A stretch of DNA of 19,431 nucleotides from Clostridia bacterium. GTDB taxonomy: Bacteria > Bacillota_A > Clostridia > Oscillospirales > CAG-272. Made by a program: the position numbers and the translations under genes. Below the pieces are notes generated by a model that was not told the origin of the DNA, made no database searches, and was given only the letters and a program-made list of their open reading frames with translations. Positions 6,342 to 12,873 of the stretch are shown piece by piece. Position 1 is the stretch's first letter. Each line of letters opens with the position of its first letter. Location: NCBI GenBank assembly GCA_017631775.1, contig JAGBSQ010000060.1, positions 1-19,431 on the forward strand, read 5' to 3'.

Positions 6342-7298
6342 TTACTGCAAGCCAAGCAACGTTTTTGCAAAGTCGCCAAGAATTTCGCCTGCAACGGCAA
6401 GTGCCATAAGCAGAACCATGTAAAGCGTCATGCTGCCGCTGTTTACCGATTCTTTGCTAATGTTGTAATAGAAATTAAACTGTCCCTGCGCGCTCTGCTC
6501 TCTTGTTTGTTGCCATTGGTATGTAATCACATCGTCGCAATCATAATTCTTGGGGAGATATTCGTTGTACAAATTCTCTTCCAAGCGGCGAATGCGGTAG
6601 CAACCGGCATCGTTGAGCTCGTAATCCTCTGCGATAGAGAGTGTGATGACCGCTTTTTTCAGCTTTTGACGGTGGAATGCACCAATGCGAGTGATTTGCT
6701 CGGGCAAAAGTCTGGATTCGTTGATGCGAACCGAGTAGCTGTACTTTTCCGAAACAACGGGGGTGGTAATCAGATCGCGCAATCTTGTCAGCACGTTTCC
6801 AACGTCAACGCGAGACTTGAAGATCTCGTTGAGAGATTCGTGCGGCATACGCCAAACAAAATATGCCTCGTCGTTATCGATAAAGGGCTGTACCTCGTCA
6901 AAGCGGAAGCTCAAAAGCGTACCCTCTGCCAAAGGCTCTGCTTGATATTGCAGTGCGCTGATGTGCACGATATCAATGGTCTTGCCGTTATAAGCGATCT
7001 CGGAGGTGTATTCATTTTTCTTATAGTCTACAATGCAAGCTGCGCTAAAGGTTGCCTGCAAAACCTTTGTATCATTGAATTGCAGCGAAACGTCCTCGAT
7101 CTCATCGGAAGTAACCGCAAACGGAACGTATACGTGCAAAGCCTTGCTGGCCTTAACACCGCGAATGCGAACGGCAACGTCTACGTAGCTTTTGCCTGCA
7201 GGATTTAACCAGTCGTGAATATAAACGGTACTTACGTCATCACCGTCAACCCAAACGGCCCATCCGTCATCGGCAAACTTTCTTTGTTTTTTGGGCAT
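6342..7298 (-). CDS. Conserved-looking tail-anchored protein of unknown function
   Basis: 318 residues, not recognised. There is no N-terminal signal peptide. The N-terminal part starts with basic MPKKQRK and is predicted beta-rich with alternating hydrophobic residues (residues 10-130). The middle is helical and charged. The only clear membrane segment is near the C-terminus (about 290-311), followed by a few residues, which is a tail-anchor layout with the bulk in the cytoplasm. It lies between guanine deaminase (13-base gap) and the sensor/phosphatase (11-base gap). AAGGGGG upstream of the ATG overlaps the guanine deaminase stop. The position suggests a partner or target of the membrane phosphatase, but nothing in the sequence proves it. 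Confidence 0.75.
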   Translation of the reverse strand: MPKKQRKFADDGWAVWVDGDDVSTVYIHDWLNPAGKSYVDVAVRIRGVKASKALHVYVPFAVTSDEIEDVSLQFNDTKVLQATFSAACIVDYKKNEYTSEIAYNGKTIDIVHISALQYQAEPLAEGTLLSFRFDEVQPFIDNDEAYFVWRMPHESLNEIFKSRVDVGNVLTRLRDLITTPVVSEKYSYSVRINESRLLPEQITRIGAFHRQKLKKAVITLSIAEDYELNDAGCYRIRRLEENLYNEYLPKNYDCDDVITYQWQQTREQSAQGQFNFYYNISKESVNSGSMTLYMVLLMALAVAGEILGDFAKTLLGLQ

Positions 7299-7311
7299 TT
7301 TCTTTTCCCCC

Positions 7312-8607
7312 TTATATAATCTTTCTTCCCGCTACAAATTTAGCGGTCACATTTTTCTCATCTAAGCCAAGATAAACCGCGCGCTCCATTCGCTCTGCAA
7401 GATTGAGATCCTGCGGATGAGGCAGAACGCTGTCGTTCATTACAACGGCATCAAATTCATATCCTTCCTCAAAGCTGCCTACTTTGCCAAAGAAGGATCC
7501 GCCGCCCTTGGTTGCCAAATAAAAGGCCTCGGAGAATACCAATGGCTTATATTCCTCATTCACCATTCTGAAATACATTTTGGAAACTTGAATGGCATCG
7601 GTGATCGCGCGGAAGATCGAGTCGCTGTGTCCGCCGGCAACGTCGCTGCCAAGACCGATGTTGAGTCCCAAATCCAAATATTTGCGAATGGGAGCTATGC
7701 CGGATGTGAGGTTCATATTGGAGGCAGGACAGTGCGCAACGTATACGCCGTTTTTGCGCATCAGCTCAACCTCTTCATCTGTTGACCAAACACAATGCGC
7801 CATTACCGTTTTTACCTCGGTATCGATATCATCGTTTTTGCCAAACAGATCGTATTCGTTATAAGAATCGCCGTAAAAGGGATTGTTGGGGCGCAGGAAT
7901 TTTACAAAATCAATCTCTCCCTTGCTCTCAGACAAATGCGACTGCACGGGAATGCCGTAAGCCATTTGGATCTCGCGGAGCTCCTCCATCAATTTATCGG
8001 TGCAGCAAGGAATAAAGCGAGGTGTGAGAATAGGCTTTGTGTTTTGAAATTTATCCTTTGTTGCATTGATCCAACCAAAGGTGGTGTATGCCGAAATATC
8101 GGCACTCGCCTCGGTGAGAGCCTCGCTCGCTTCTCTATCCATATTCACCTTGCCAACGTAGCTGACAAGACCGCTTTCCTCCATCATCTCCATCAAAAGC
8201 TCGGTGGCATAGCGATGGCGGGTTGCAAAAATGCAGCTGCGCGTGGTAGCGCCCTTTTGCAGGGCCTCCACAAACATGCCGTATGCCTTTTTGGCGTATG
8301 CGAGATCCTCGTATTTTTCTTCCTCGGGGAAGGTATAGCGATTGAGCCAATCCATCAACTCAAGATCCATGCACATACCGCGAAAAGCGTATTGCGGTGC
8401 ATGAACGTGAAGATCTACCATACCGGGGAAAACGAGTGCATCACCAAAATCATAAAGCGGCAAAGAGGCATATTCCTCGGGCAGGACTTCAAACACGCCC
8501 TTGCTAACACCCTCTACACATACCGCATAGGCATTTTGATGCAGGTCAAGCTCTTTTGATTGAATTGTTTGGCATATATTGCCCTTTATTACAAAGCTAT
8601 TTTTCAT
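7312..8607 (-). CDS. guaD: Guanine deaminase
   Basis: 431 residues, normal length for the amidohydrolase-family guanine deaminase, which converts guanine to xanthine and ammonia in the cytoplasm. Zinc ligands are visible in order: PGMVDLHVHAPQ (His67, His69), QSHLSE (His224), AHCVW (His271) and GSDVAGG (Asp322). Family-specific stretches such as NMDR (155-158), PRF (196-198) and HCPASN (292-297) separate it from other amidohydrolases. AGGGA lies 3-4 bases before the ATG. A 128-base gap with a perfect inverted repeat lies upstream, and I saw neither a purine riboswitch core nor a confident promoter there. Downstream it runs almost directly into the unknown protein and the partner-switch genes. 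A purine role for the cluster is suggested also by the nucleotidase further upstream. Confidence 0.9.
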   Translation of the reverse strand: MKNSFVIKGNICQTIQSKELDLHQNAYAVCVEGVSKGVFEVLPEEYASLPLYDFGDALVFPGMVDLHVHAPQYAFRGMCMDLELMDWLNRYTFPEEEKYEDLAYAKKAYGMFVEALQKGATTRSCIFATRHRYATELLMEMMEESGLVSYVGKVNMDREASEALTEASADISAYTTFGWINATKDKFQNTKPILTPRFIPCCTDKLMEELREIQMAYGIPVQSHLSESKGEIDFVKFLRPNNPFYGDSYNEYDLFGKNDDIDTEVKTVMAHCVWSTDEEVELMRKNGVYVAHCPASNMNLTSGIAPIRKYLDLGLNIGLGSDVAGGHSDSIFRAITDAIQVSKMYFRMVNEEYKPLVFSEAFYLATKGGGSFFGKVGSFEEGYEFDAVVMNDSVLPHPQDLNLAERMERAVYLGLDEKNVTAKFVAGRKII

Positions 8608-8643
8608 AATTCCCTTTTTACAAAATTATTTTTGATAAAATAC

Positions 8644-8688
8644 GGTTATCGGCTTTTGGCATCGGTTTGATTTGAAAAGCCGATAACC
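8644..8688. repeat. Perfect 14-base inverted repeat (possible weak terminator or attenuator)
   Basis: GGTTATCGGCTTTT (8644-8657) and AAAAGCCGATAACC (8675-8688) match over all 14 bases around a 17-base loop. On the minus strand the stem is followed by GTATTTTATC, only a weak U-run. It may partly end transcription after the 75-residue gene or act as a processing site before guanine deaminase. The rest of the 8608-8735 gap is A/T-rich without another clear element. Confidence 0.5.
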
Positions 8689-8735
8689 CCGAATATAAAA
8701 ACCAAATTATTCTTTATTGTCTATTGGGTCGCTGA

Positions 8736-8963
8736 TTAAAAACGTCTTGCGTCGAAGTACAGTCCAACGGTCTCCAGGTATTCTTCCCAGTTGAACTTAA
8801 GTTCAACGTCGTACTTATCAAGCGCTGCGTTCAACTTTGCAGCTTGCTCAAAAATCGCTTTTACTTGAGTCTTTTCTTCGTCGGTGTATTTTTCGTAGTT
8901 GTCGAGCATATCCTCTACAACTGCCTTAAATTGCTTTAATAACTCTTTCTTTTTTTCTTGCAT
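8736..8963 (-). CDS. Small helical hypothetical protein, 75 residues
   Basis: 75 residues, highly charged, with Lys/Glu-rich heptad-like patterns over residues 1-55. It is predicted almost entirely helical, possibly a short coiled coil, and ends in an aromatic tail (WEEYLETVGLYFDARRF). It has no signal peptide or membrane segment. GGAGG lies 9 bases before the ATG, which supports real translation. It follows the GNAT gene by 76 bases on the same strand. I do not recognise the family. A small adaptor or regulatory protein is possible, but no function can be assigned. Confidence 0.65.
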   Translation of the reverse strand: MQEKKKELLKQFKAVVEDMLDNYEKYTDEEKTQVKAIFEQAAKLNAALDKYDVELKFNWEEYLETVGLYFDARRF

Positions 8964-9039
8964 TTTTGATTACCTCCAATTGTTTGTTCTTTGGCTTTTA
9001 TATTTTTTCTTGTTTGGGTGGTTGATAAAAGGACGAACG

Positions 9040-9705
9040 TCAACGGTCAACCGGGTGTCTTACCATTGCATAGTGCATAACGGGAGAACCAGGAATTTCT
9101 TCTTCCTTCATCAGTTCAAATTTATAATGCTGATAGTATGCTACGTTTGAATCCTTGTTGGTCTCCAAATAAGCAACCATGCGCTCATCATCGCAAAATT
9201 GCAGCATGGGGCGCAACAGCTTGCCGCCTATGCCCTTGCCTTGCGCATCCTTTTTTACCGAGAGATTGTACAAATACCAATCGTAGTTGTCGGTAAATTC
9301 TTTTTTGAGGTTCATGGCATAGTTTTCGTAGGTCAAAAGTCTGCCAATGATGCCGGGGCCGGAGTGAAAGATCAATTTAAGACCGCCGTTGAAAAGGAAC
9401 GGCAAGGTCTTGCTGCCCGTAAAGCCAAAGGGCAACCAAACGGCAAAGCCGTTCATCTCCTCGCTGTCGGCATAAATAACAGCATCCTCGGTCATGGTTC
9501 TGAGCGAGATCTGCATAATCAGTCGGGAGGCCTCTGCATCGTATTTGCCCTTGGTCAACCAATTGTGCAAGGGGTAGTTTTCATATGCGCTTGCCGCAAT
9601 CTCTGCCAAACGGTCGAGATCCTTTTTTTGTACAATATAAAGTCCGGCTTTTTCAATCGCTTTTTTTGCAAGCGGAATTTCAATTTTTCTAACCAGTTTA
9701 TCCAT
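9040..9705 (-). CDS. GNAT family N-acetyltransferase
   Basis: 221 residues. The acetyl-CoA-binding motif A is clear: a beta-strand with LSV (148-150), then QGKGIGGKLL (155-164). The C-terminal strand/turn with NVAYYQHYKFE is typical of GNAT motif B. The N-terminal half (IAASAYENYPLHNWL) resembles the subgroup whose members share an AF..dP...wl pattern. The substrate cannot be told from sequence. The ATG at 9705 is supported by AGAGG 5 bases upstream; an in-frame TTG at 9720 has no site. It lies 43 bases after the Pr6Pr-like gene and 76 bases before the 75-residue gene, so it is probably in the same transcript. Confidence 0.85.
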   Translation of the reverse strand: MDKLVRKIEIPLAKKAIEKAGLYIVQKKDLDRLAEIAASAYENYPLHNWLTKGKYDAEASRLIMQISLRTMTEDAVIYADSEEMNGFAVWLPFGFTGSKTLPFLFNGGLKLIFHSGPGIIGRLLTYENYAMNLKKEFTDNYDWYLYNLSVKKDAQGKGIGGKLLRPMLQFCDDERMVAYLETNKDSNVAYYQHYKFELMKEEEIPGSPVMHYAMVRHPVDR

Positions 9706-9710
9706 AGTAA

Positions 9711-9715
9711 CCTCT
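9711..9715 (-). promoter_or_regulatory. Ribosome binding site deciding the GNAT start
   Basis: AGAGG on the minus strand, 5 bases before ATG 9705. It rules against the in-frame TTG at 9720. Confidence 0.5.
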
Positions 9716-9748
9716 GTCAATATTCATTTGCCTTTTAAGGTCGTCAAG

Positions 9749-10429
9749 TTATTTATTTTCCTTTTTCACTTTGTCCAAGCCGAGGAATGCAAAACCAACC
9801 GCCACAAACACAACGGCAAGAATAGCAACCCACATCAGCACACCGGGAACGCCCTGCTTATCGATGTTAACGAAAAAGTAAGGATAAATGAGCGGCGTGG
9901 TGGAGTTGGGGGTAGGCGTGAGAATAGAGGAGTCAAAGCGCAAAATAGCGGCATGGATCAAAAGGAATACCGCATAAGCGAGCGGAAAGCCTGCAGATGC
10001 AAGCGGATAATACCATTTGCAATTTTTGCGCTCGTAAAACAAGAACCAATCTGCTATATACAAAATGGGAAGGACGACGTGGAAGAGCAGGCTTCCAATA
10101 CGCCAATTCAACTGCGGGTCTCTACCCTCCTCACCTGCCAACATAATGTTGAACACAAGAAAGGTGAGCAATATGCCAAGCATGCCAACAAATTTGAGGA
10201 GCGGAAGAGCCGTAACGTAGCTATCCTCCTTCTTTTTTGCCGTTTGGATCAATGCGGCAAGCATAACACCAAGGCAAAGGAAATTGCTGATGTTTGTAAA
10301 GTAAACGTAAAAATCCCAACGAAAGAGATTGACGTTATCAAAAATGCCAAGGCAGGCAATACTACCTACAAGACCGAGTGTGCAATAAACGGTTTGAAAG
10401 ATCAGTTGTGTTGTTCTGCTTTTGATCAT
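9749..10429 (-). CDS. Pr6Pr-like multi-pass membrane protein
   Basis: 226 residues with about six hydrophobic segments. The arrangement includes FRWDFYVYFTNISN near the end of the second segment, a central NWRIGSLLFHVVLPILYIADW, and a late YPYFFVN. These motifs and the length fit the bacterial Pr6Pr (six-TM, FAR-17a/AIG1-like) family, whose function is not well known. The ATG at 10429 is preferred: AAGGAG lies 7 bases upstream, and the first hydrophobic segment begins shortly after. A longer in-frame start at 10522 would overlap the upstream gene and add a non-family N-terminus. It follows the nucleotidase gene by 55 bases on the same strand. Confidence 0.75.
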   Translation of the reverse strand: MIKSRTTQLIFQTVYCTLGLVGSIACLGIFDNVNLFRWDFYVYFTNISNFLCLGVMLAALIQTAKKKEDSYVTALPLLKFVGMLGILLTFLVFNIMLAGEEGRDPQLNWRIGSLLFHVVLPILYIADWFLFYERKNCKWYYPLASAGFPLAYAVFLLIHAAILRFDSSILTPTPNSTTPLIYPYFFVNIDKQGVPGVLMWVAILAVVFVAVGFAFLGLDKVKKENK

Positions 10430-10436
10430 AGCGCTT

Positions 10437-10442
10437 CTCCTT
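10437..10442 (-). promoter_or_regulatory. Ribosome binding site deciding the Pr6Pr-like start
   Basis: AAGGAG on the minus strand, 7 bases before ATG 10429. It supports the 226-residue form over the 257-residue form that starts inside the preceding gene. Confidence 0.65.
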
Positions 10443-10484
10443 TTGGTTATTTGTGACTTGTAAAGTGAAACGAAGGCTTCTCCA

Positions 10485-11984
10485 TCAACCGTTACGCAAA
10501 CATTCCGCGTGCAAAATTTCAAAGCGGCCTTTGTTTTGCACTTCGATTTTTTGATTTTGGGAGATCATCCATTTTGCCAAATCGCTAAACGTAGAAATTG
10601 CCACAAGTTTTACTTTTTCCTCGGGCAAGGAAACCCCAAAATATCTTTTGAACTTGGTGGAGCAGTTTTGGGTCATGCCCACGGTGTAAACGCGCTCGTC
10701 GTCGATTGCCTCGTTGTTTAAGCTGATAGAGACCACGCGGCAGCCGCACTCTTGATAATTTTTTACGTCAACCGCAAGACCAAAGCCTTTGCTGTATTGG
10801 AAGGTGCCGTTCATAACGGAGCCGTCCGGCTTTAGAGAGAACAGATATTCGAAGGCTTGGCGCACTTCTCTTCCCGTCATGGTTACGTTAACAAAGCTAT
10901 CATCATAGGGATACAGCTGCTTCAAGGTCTCCAAGGTGACGTTGGGACCGCAAGACTTTAAGCGAATGCTTCCCGATTGCAAAATGACAAAATCGGGCTT
11001 GTAGATGTCCAAAAAGGCATCTGCTATCAGGTCTCCAAGATCTGTTTCTTCCACGCGGCTCTTGTGCTCGTACCGCTCTGCAAATTCGCAAATATAGCAA
11101 TCCTTGGTTAGGGCATGTCTGTCATACAAAACCTTATCAACATAGCCGTCAGCCTCGCTGTCAAACTCGCAAAGCGAATCGTTCAATTCAATCAGCTCCC
11201 ATTGATAACCGGCAATACCGCCGTTTTGCATATCCACATCCAAATCGAGTCTGCCAATGTGTGTCATGCCGTAATTCGATTGCACAATGAGCATGCCGTT
11301 GACAACTTCCTCTTTTTGCATTTGAATGTGGGAGTGTCCGCCAAGAATAACGTCAATCTTTATATCCTTTGGCATTTCCTCTGCCAACTGTCTGTCCCCT
11401 TCAATGCCGTAGTGAGACATGATAACGGTCAGGTCAATTTTCTCGTCCTTGTGCTTTTGGATCTCTGCGCGAATGGCCTCGTAGCCATCTTTGTATGCAA
11501 GCATTGTTTTGCAGAACTCGTCTGTCATCATAGTGTTCATGTAGTGCTCGGGAACAACGCCGATGGCAAGAATTTTAATGCCGTTTACTTCAAACACGCG
11601 GCTCGCTTCAAACAGCGGACGCTCAAGCTGTTGCACAATCAGGTTCGCGCACAAAATGGGGGTTCTGATGCACTCCTTAAACATGAGCAGGTGTGCCAGT
11701 CCGTACTCCATTTCGTGATTGCCGAGCGACAAGGCATCGGACATAATCAAGTTTAAAAGCTTTACGGTGTTAATGCCCTTGCTGCATGCATTTTGAATGT
11801 TATCCTGCAAAATATCACCGCAAATGGCGCAAAACACGGCATCCTCTTCCCTGCGAACCTTTTTGATGTAGCCCGACAGCAACGAAACGCCGCCCACAAG
11901 CGTGTAGTCTTTTTCAATTTTAAAGCTGATTTGCCCGTGAAAGTCGTTTGCGTGCAACACCGTTAGTTTTTTTGTCTTGCTCAT
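10485..11984 (-). CDS. Cytosolic 5'-nucleotidase / cyclic phosphodiesterase family protein
   Basis: 499 residues in the two-domain UshA/5'-nucleotidase layout. The N-terminal metallophosphoesterase has HANDFHG (Asp14, His16), GDILQD (Asp57), GNHEMEYG (Asn89, His90), SHYG (His191) and GGHSHI (His217, His219), so the two-metal site is complete. The C-terminal 5'-nucleotidase domain starts near 300 with TDLGDLIADA and LQSGSIR. Family members split nucleoside monophosphates or cyclic nucleotides. Unlike UshA there is no signal peptide, so the protein should be cytoplasmic, like YunD-type proteins. AAGAGGG lies 5 bases before the ATG and a promoter about 35-60 bases upstream. It is the first gene of a same-strand series that runs down to the guanine deaminase and partner-switch genes. 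The exact substrate is uncertain. Confidence 0.85.
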   Translation of the reverse strand: MSKTKKLTVLHANDFHGQISFKIEKDYTLVGGVSLLSGYIKKVRREEDAVFCAICGDILQDNIQNACSKGINTVKLLNLIMSDALSLGNHEMEYGLAHLLMFKECIRTPILCANLIVQQLERPLFEASRVFEVNGIKILAIGVVPEHYMNTMMTDEFCKTMLAYKDGYEAIRAEIQKHKDEKIDLTVIMSHYGIEGDRQLAEEMPKDIKIDVILGGHSHIQMQKEEVVNGMLIVQSNYGMTHIGRLDLDVDMQNGGIAGYQWELIELNDSLCEFDSEADGYVDKVLYDRHALTKDCYICEFAERYEHKSRVEETDLGDLIADAFLDIYKPDFVILQSGSIRLKSCGPNVTLETLKQLYPYDDSFVNVTMTGREVRQAFEYLFSLKPDGSVMNGTFQYSKGFGLAVDVKNYQECGCRVVSISLNNEAIDDERVYTVGMTQNCSTKFKRYFGVSLPEEKVKLVAISTFSDLAKWMISQNQKIEVQNKGRFEILHAECLRNG

Positions 11985-12017
11985 AAAAACCCTCTTGTAG
12001 TAAACTGTATAACTTTT

Positions 12018-12046
12018 AGTATATTATATTAAATATCGCGTTACAA
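12018..12046 (-). promoter_or_regulatory. Promoter for the 5'-nucleotidase gene and followers
   Basis: On the minus strand TTGTAA (12041-12046), 17-base spacer, TATACT (12018-12023). It is the only convincing promoter found between 12046 and 1444, which suggests a long transcript or promoters that are not of the sigma-A consensus type. The -35 lies in a direct repeat of GTTACAAAA (12040-12060 area), next to the terminator of the regulator gene. Confidence 0.5.
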
Positions 12047-12055
12047 AAGTGTTAC

Positions 12056-12090
12056 AAAAAAAGAAGTCGGCAGAAATTTTCTGCCGACTT
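12056..12090 (-). terminator. Intrinsic terminator after the response regulator gene
   Basis: AAGTCGGCAG (12064-12073) pairs perfectly with CTGCCGACTT (12081-12090) around a short AAATTTT loop. On the minus strand the stem is followed by C and seven T. It lies just downstream of the response regulator stop and separates the two-component operon from the nucleotidase operon. Confidence 0.9.
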
Positions 12091-12096
12091 GGAAAA

Positions 12097-12873
12097 TTAT
12101 TTTTTGAATTGCAGCATGGCACAGGTTTCCTCTGCCCAGCTGTATTGGGTCATGTATTCACCGCGAAACGCGGGCTTACCTGTTTCAAGATACGTAACGT
12201 AATCGCACCTGATCAGGCTTGTATCAACGCGGTAGCAAGGCGTTTCATGGCACAAAACGTTCTGTGCCCCAACCGTTTTGAGGGTGTTTTTTAAATCTAA
12301 CACAAGTTGGCGCAAATACGCCGCGTTCTTTACATCGTCCGTATCATCGGGAAACAAAACCGCACAAATTTGCTTTGCCGTCATTCCTGCACCGTTTCTA
12401 TCCACAAGAAAAGCAAACAATTCCTTGGATTTTAAGCGTTTGAAGACAACTTTTTCATTTTGGGCATAAACCTCAAAGTTGCCAAAACACTTGACCGTAA
12501 GCAGTTTTTCTTTTTGACGCATGCCTTTTATATTGTCGATTTCCGCCGGTACATCCTCAGCGGAAATAGGCTTCATCAAATATCCCGATGCGTGCAGCTT
12601 GCATGCAGGGATAGCATATTCCTCGTAGCCGGTGCAAAATACGATTTTGCAGTTGGGACGAACGGCAAGAATTTTTTCGGCTAACACAAGTCCGCCCATA
12701 CCGCGCATATTGATATCCAAAAAAGCAACGTCAACAAAATTGCTTGTTGCAAATGCAAGCGCTTCTTCACAGTCCGAAAATTTGGTAACTTCTCGAATAT
12801 CGGGAGATGCTTCGATTGCCGCGACCAACGCGCCAAGCATCAACGCTTCATCATCAACTGCTATTGCAATCAT
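12097..12873 (-). CDS. Response regulator with SARP-like winged-helix output domain
   Basis: 258 residues. The receiver domain (1-118) has the acidic pair Asp7-Asp8, phosphoacceptor Asp53 in FLDINM, Thr81 and Lys101 in LMKP. Residues about 126-218 form a winged-helix domain of the kind seen at the N-terminus of SARP/BTAD regulators (VKCFGNFEV, FKRLKSKELFAFLVDRNG). So this is a DNA-binding regulator rather than a LytTR one. The last 40 residues are not assigned. The start overlaps the kinase stop by 4 bases (ATGA), with AAGGAGG 7 bases upstream, which shows tight coupling to its histidine kinase. Its targets are unknown; nearby promoters are candidates. Confidence 0.9.
   Translation of the reverse strand: MIAIAVDDEALMLGALVAAIEASPDIREVTKFSDCEEALAFATSNFVDVAFLDINMRGMGGLVLAEKILAVRPNCKIVFCTGYEEYAIPACKLHASGYLMKPISAEDVPAEIDNIKGMRQKEKLLTVKCFGNFEVYAQNEKVVFKRLKSKELFAFLVDRNGAGMTAKQICAVLFPDDTDDVKNAAYLRQLVLDLKNTLKTVGAQNVLCHETPCYRVDTSLIRCDYVTYLETGKPAFRGEYMTQYSWAEETCAMLQFKK

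Noticed and set aside
6312..7208. 298-residue plus-strand open frame opposite the 318-residue protein
   Set aside because: The minus-strand frame has a good ribosome site and operon spacing; the plus-strand frame has neither, and its product looks like a shadow rich in Cys, Asn and Val.
8608..8735. Purine riboswitch before guanine deaminase
   Set aside because: The gap has one strong hairpin but not the three-way-junction core of purine riboswitches, and it is short and lacks a clear promoter.
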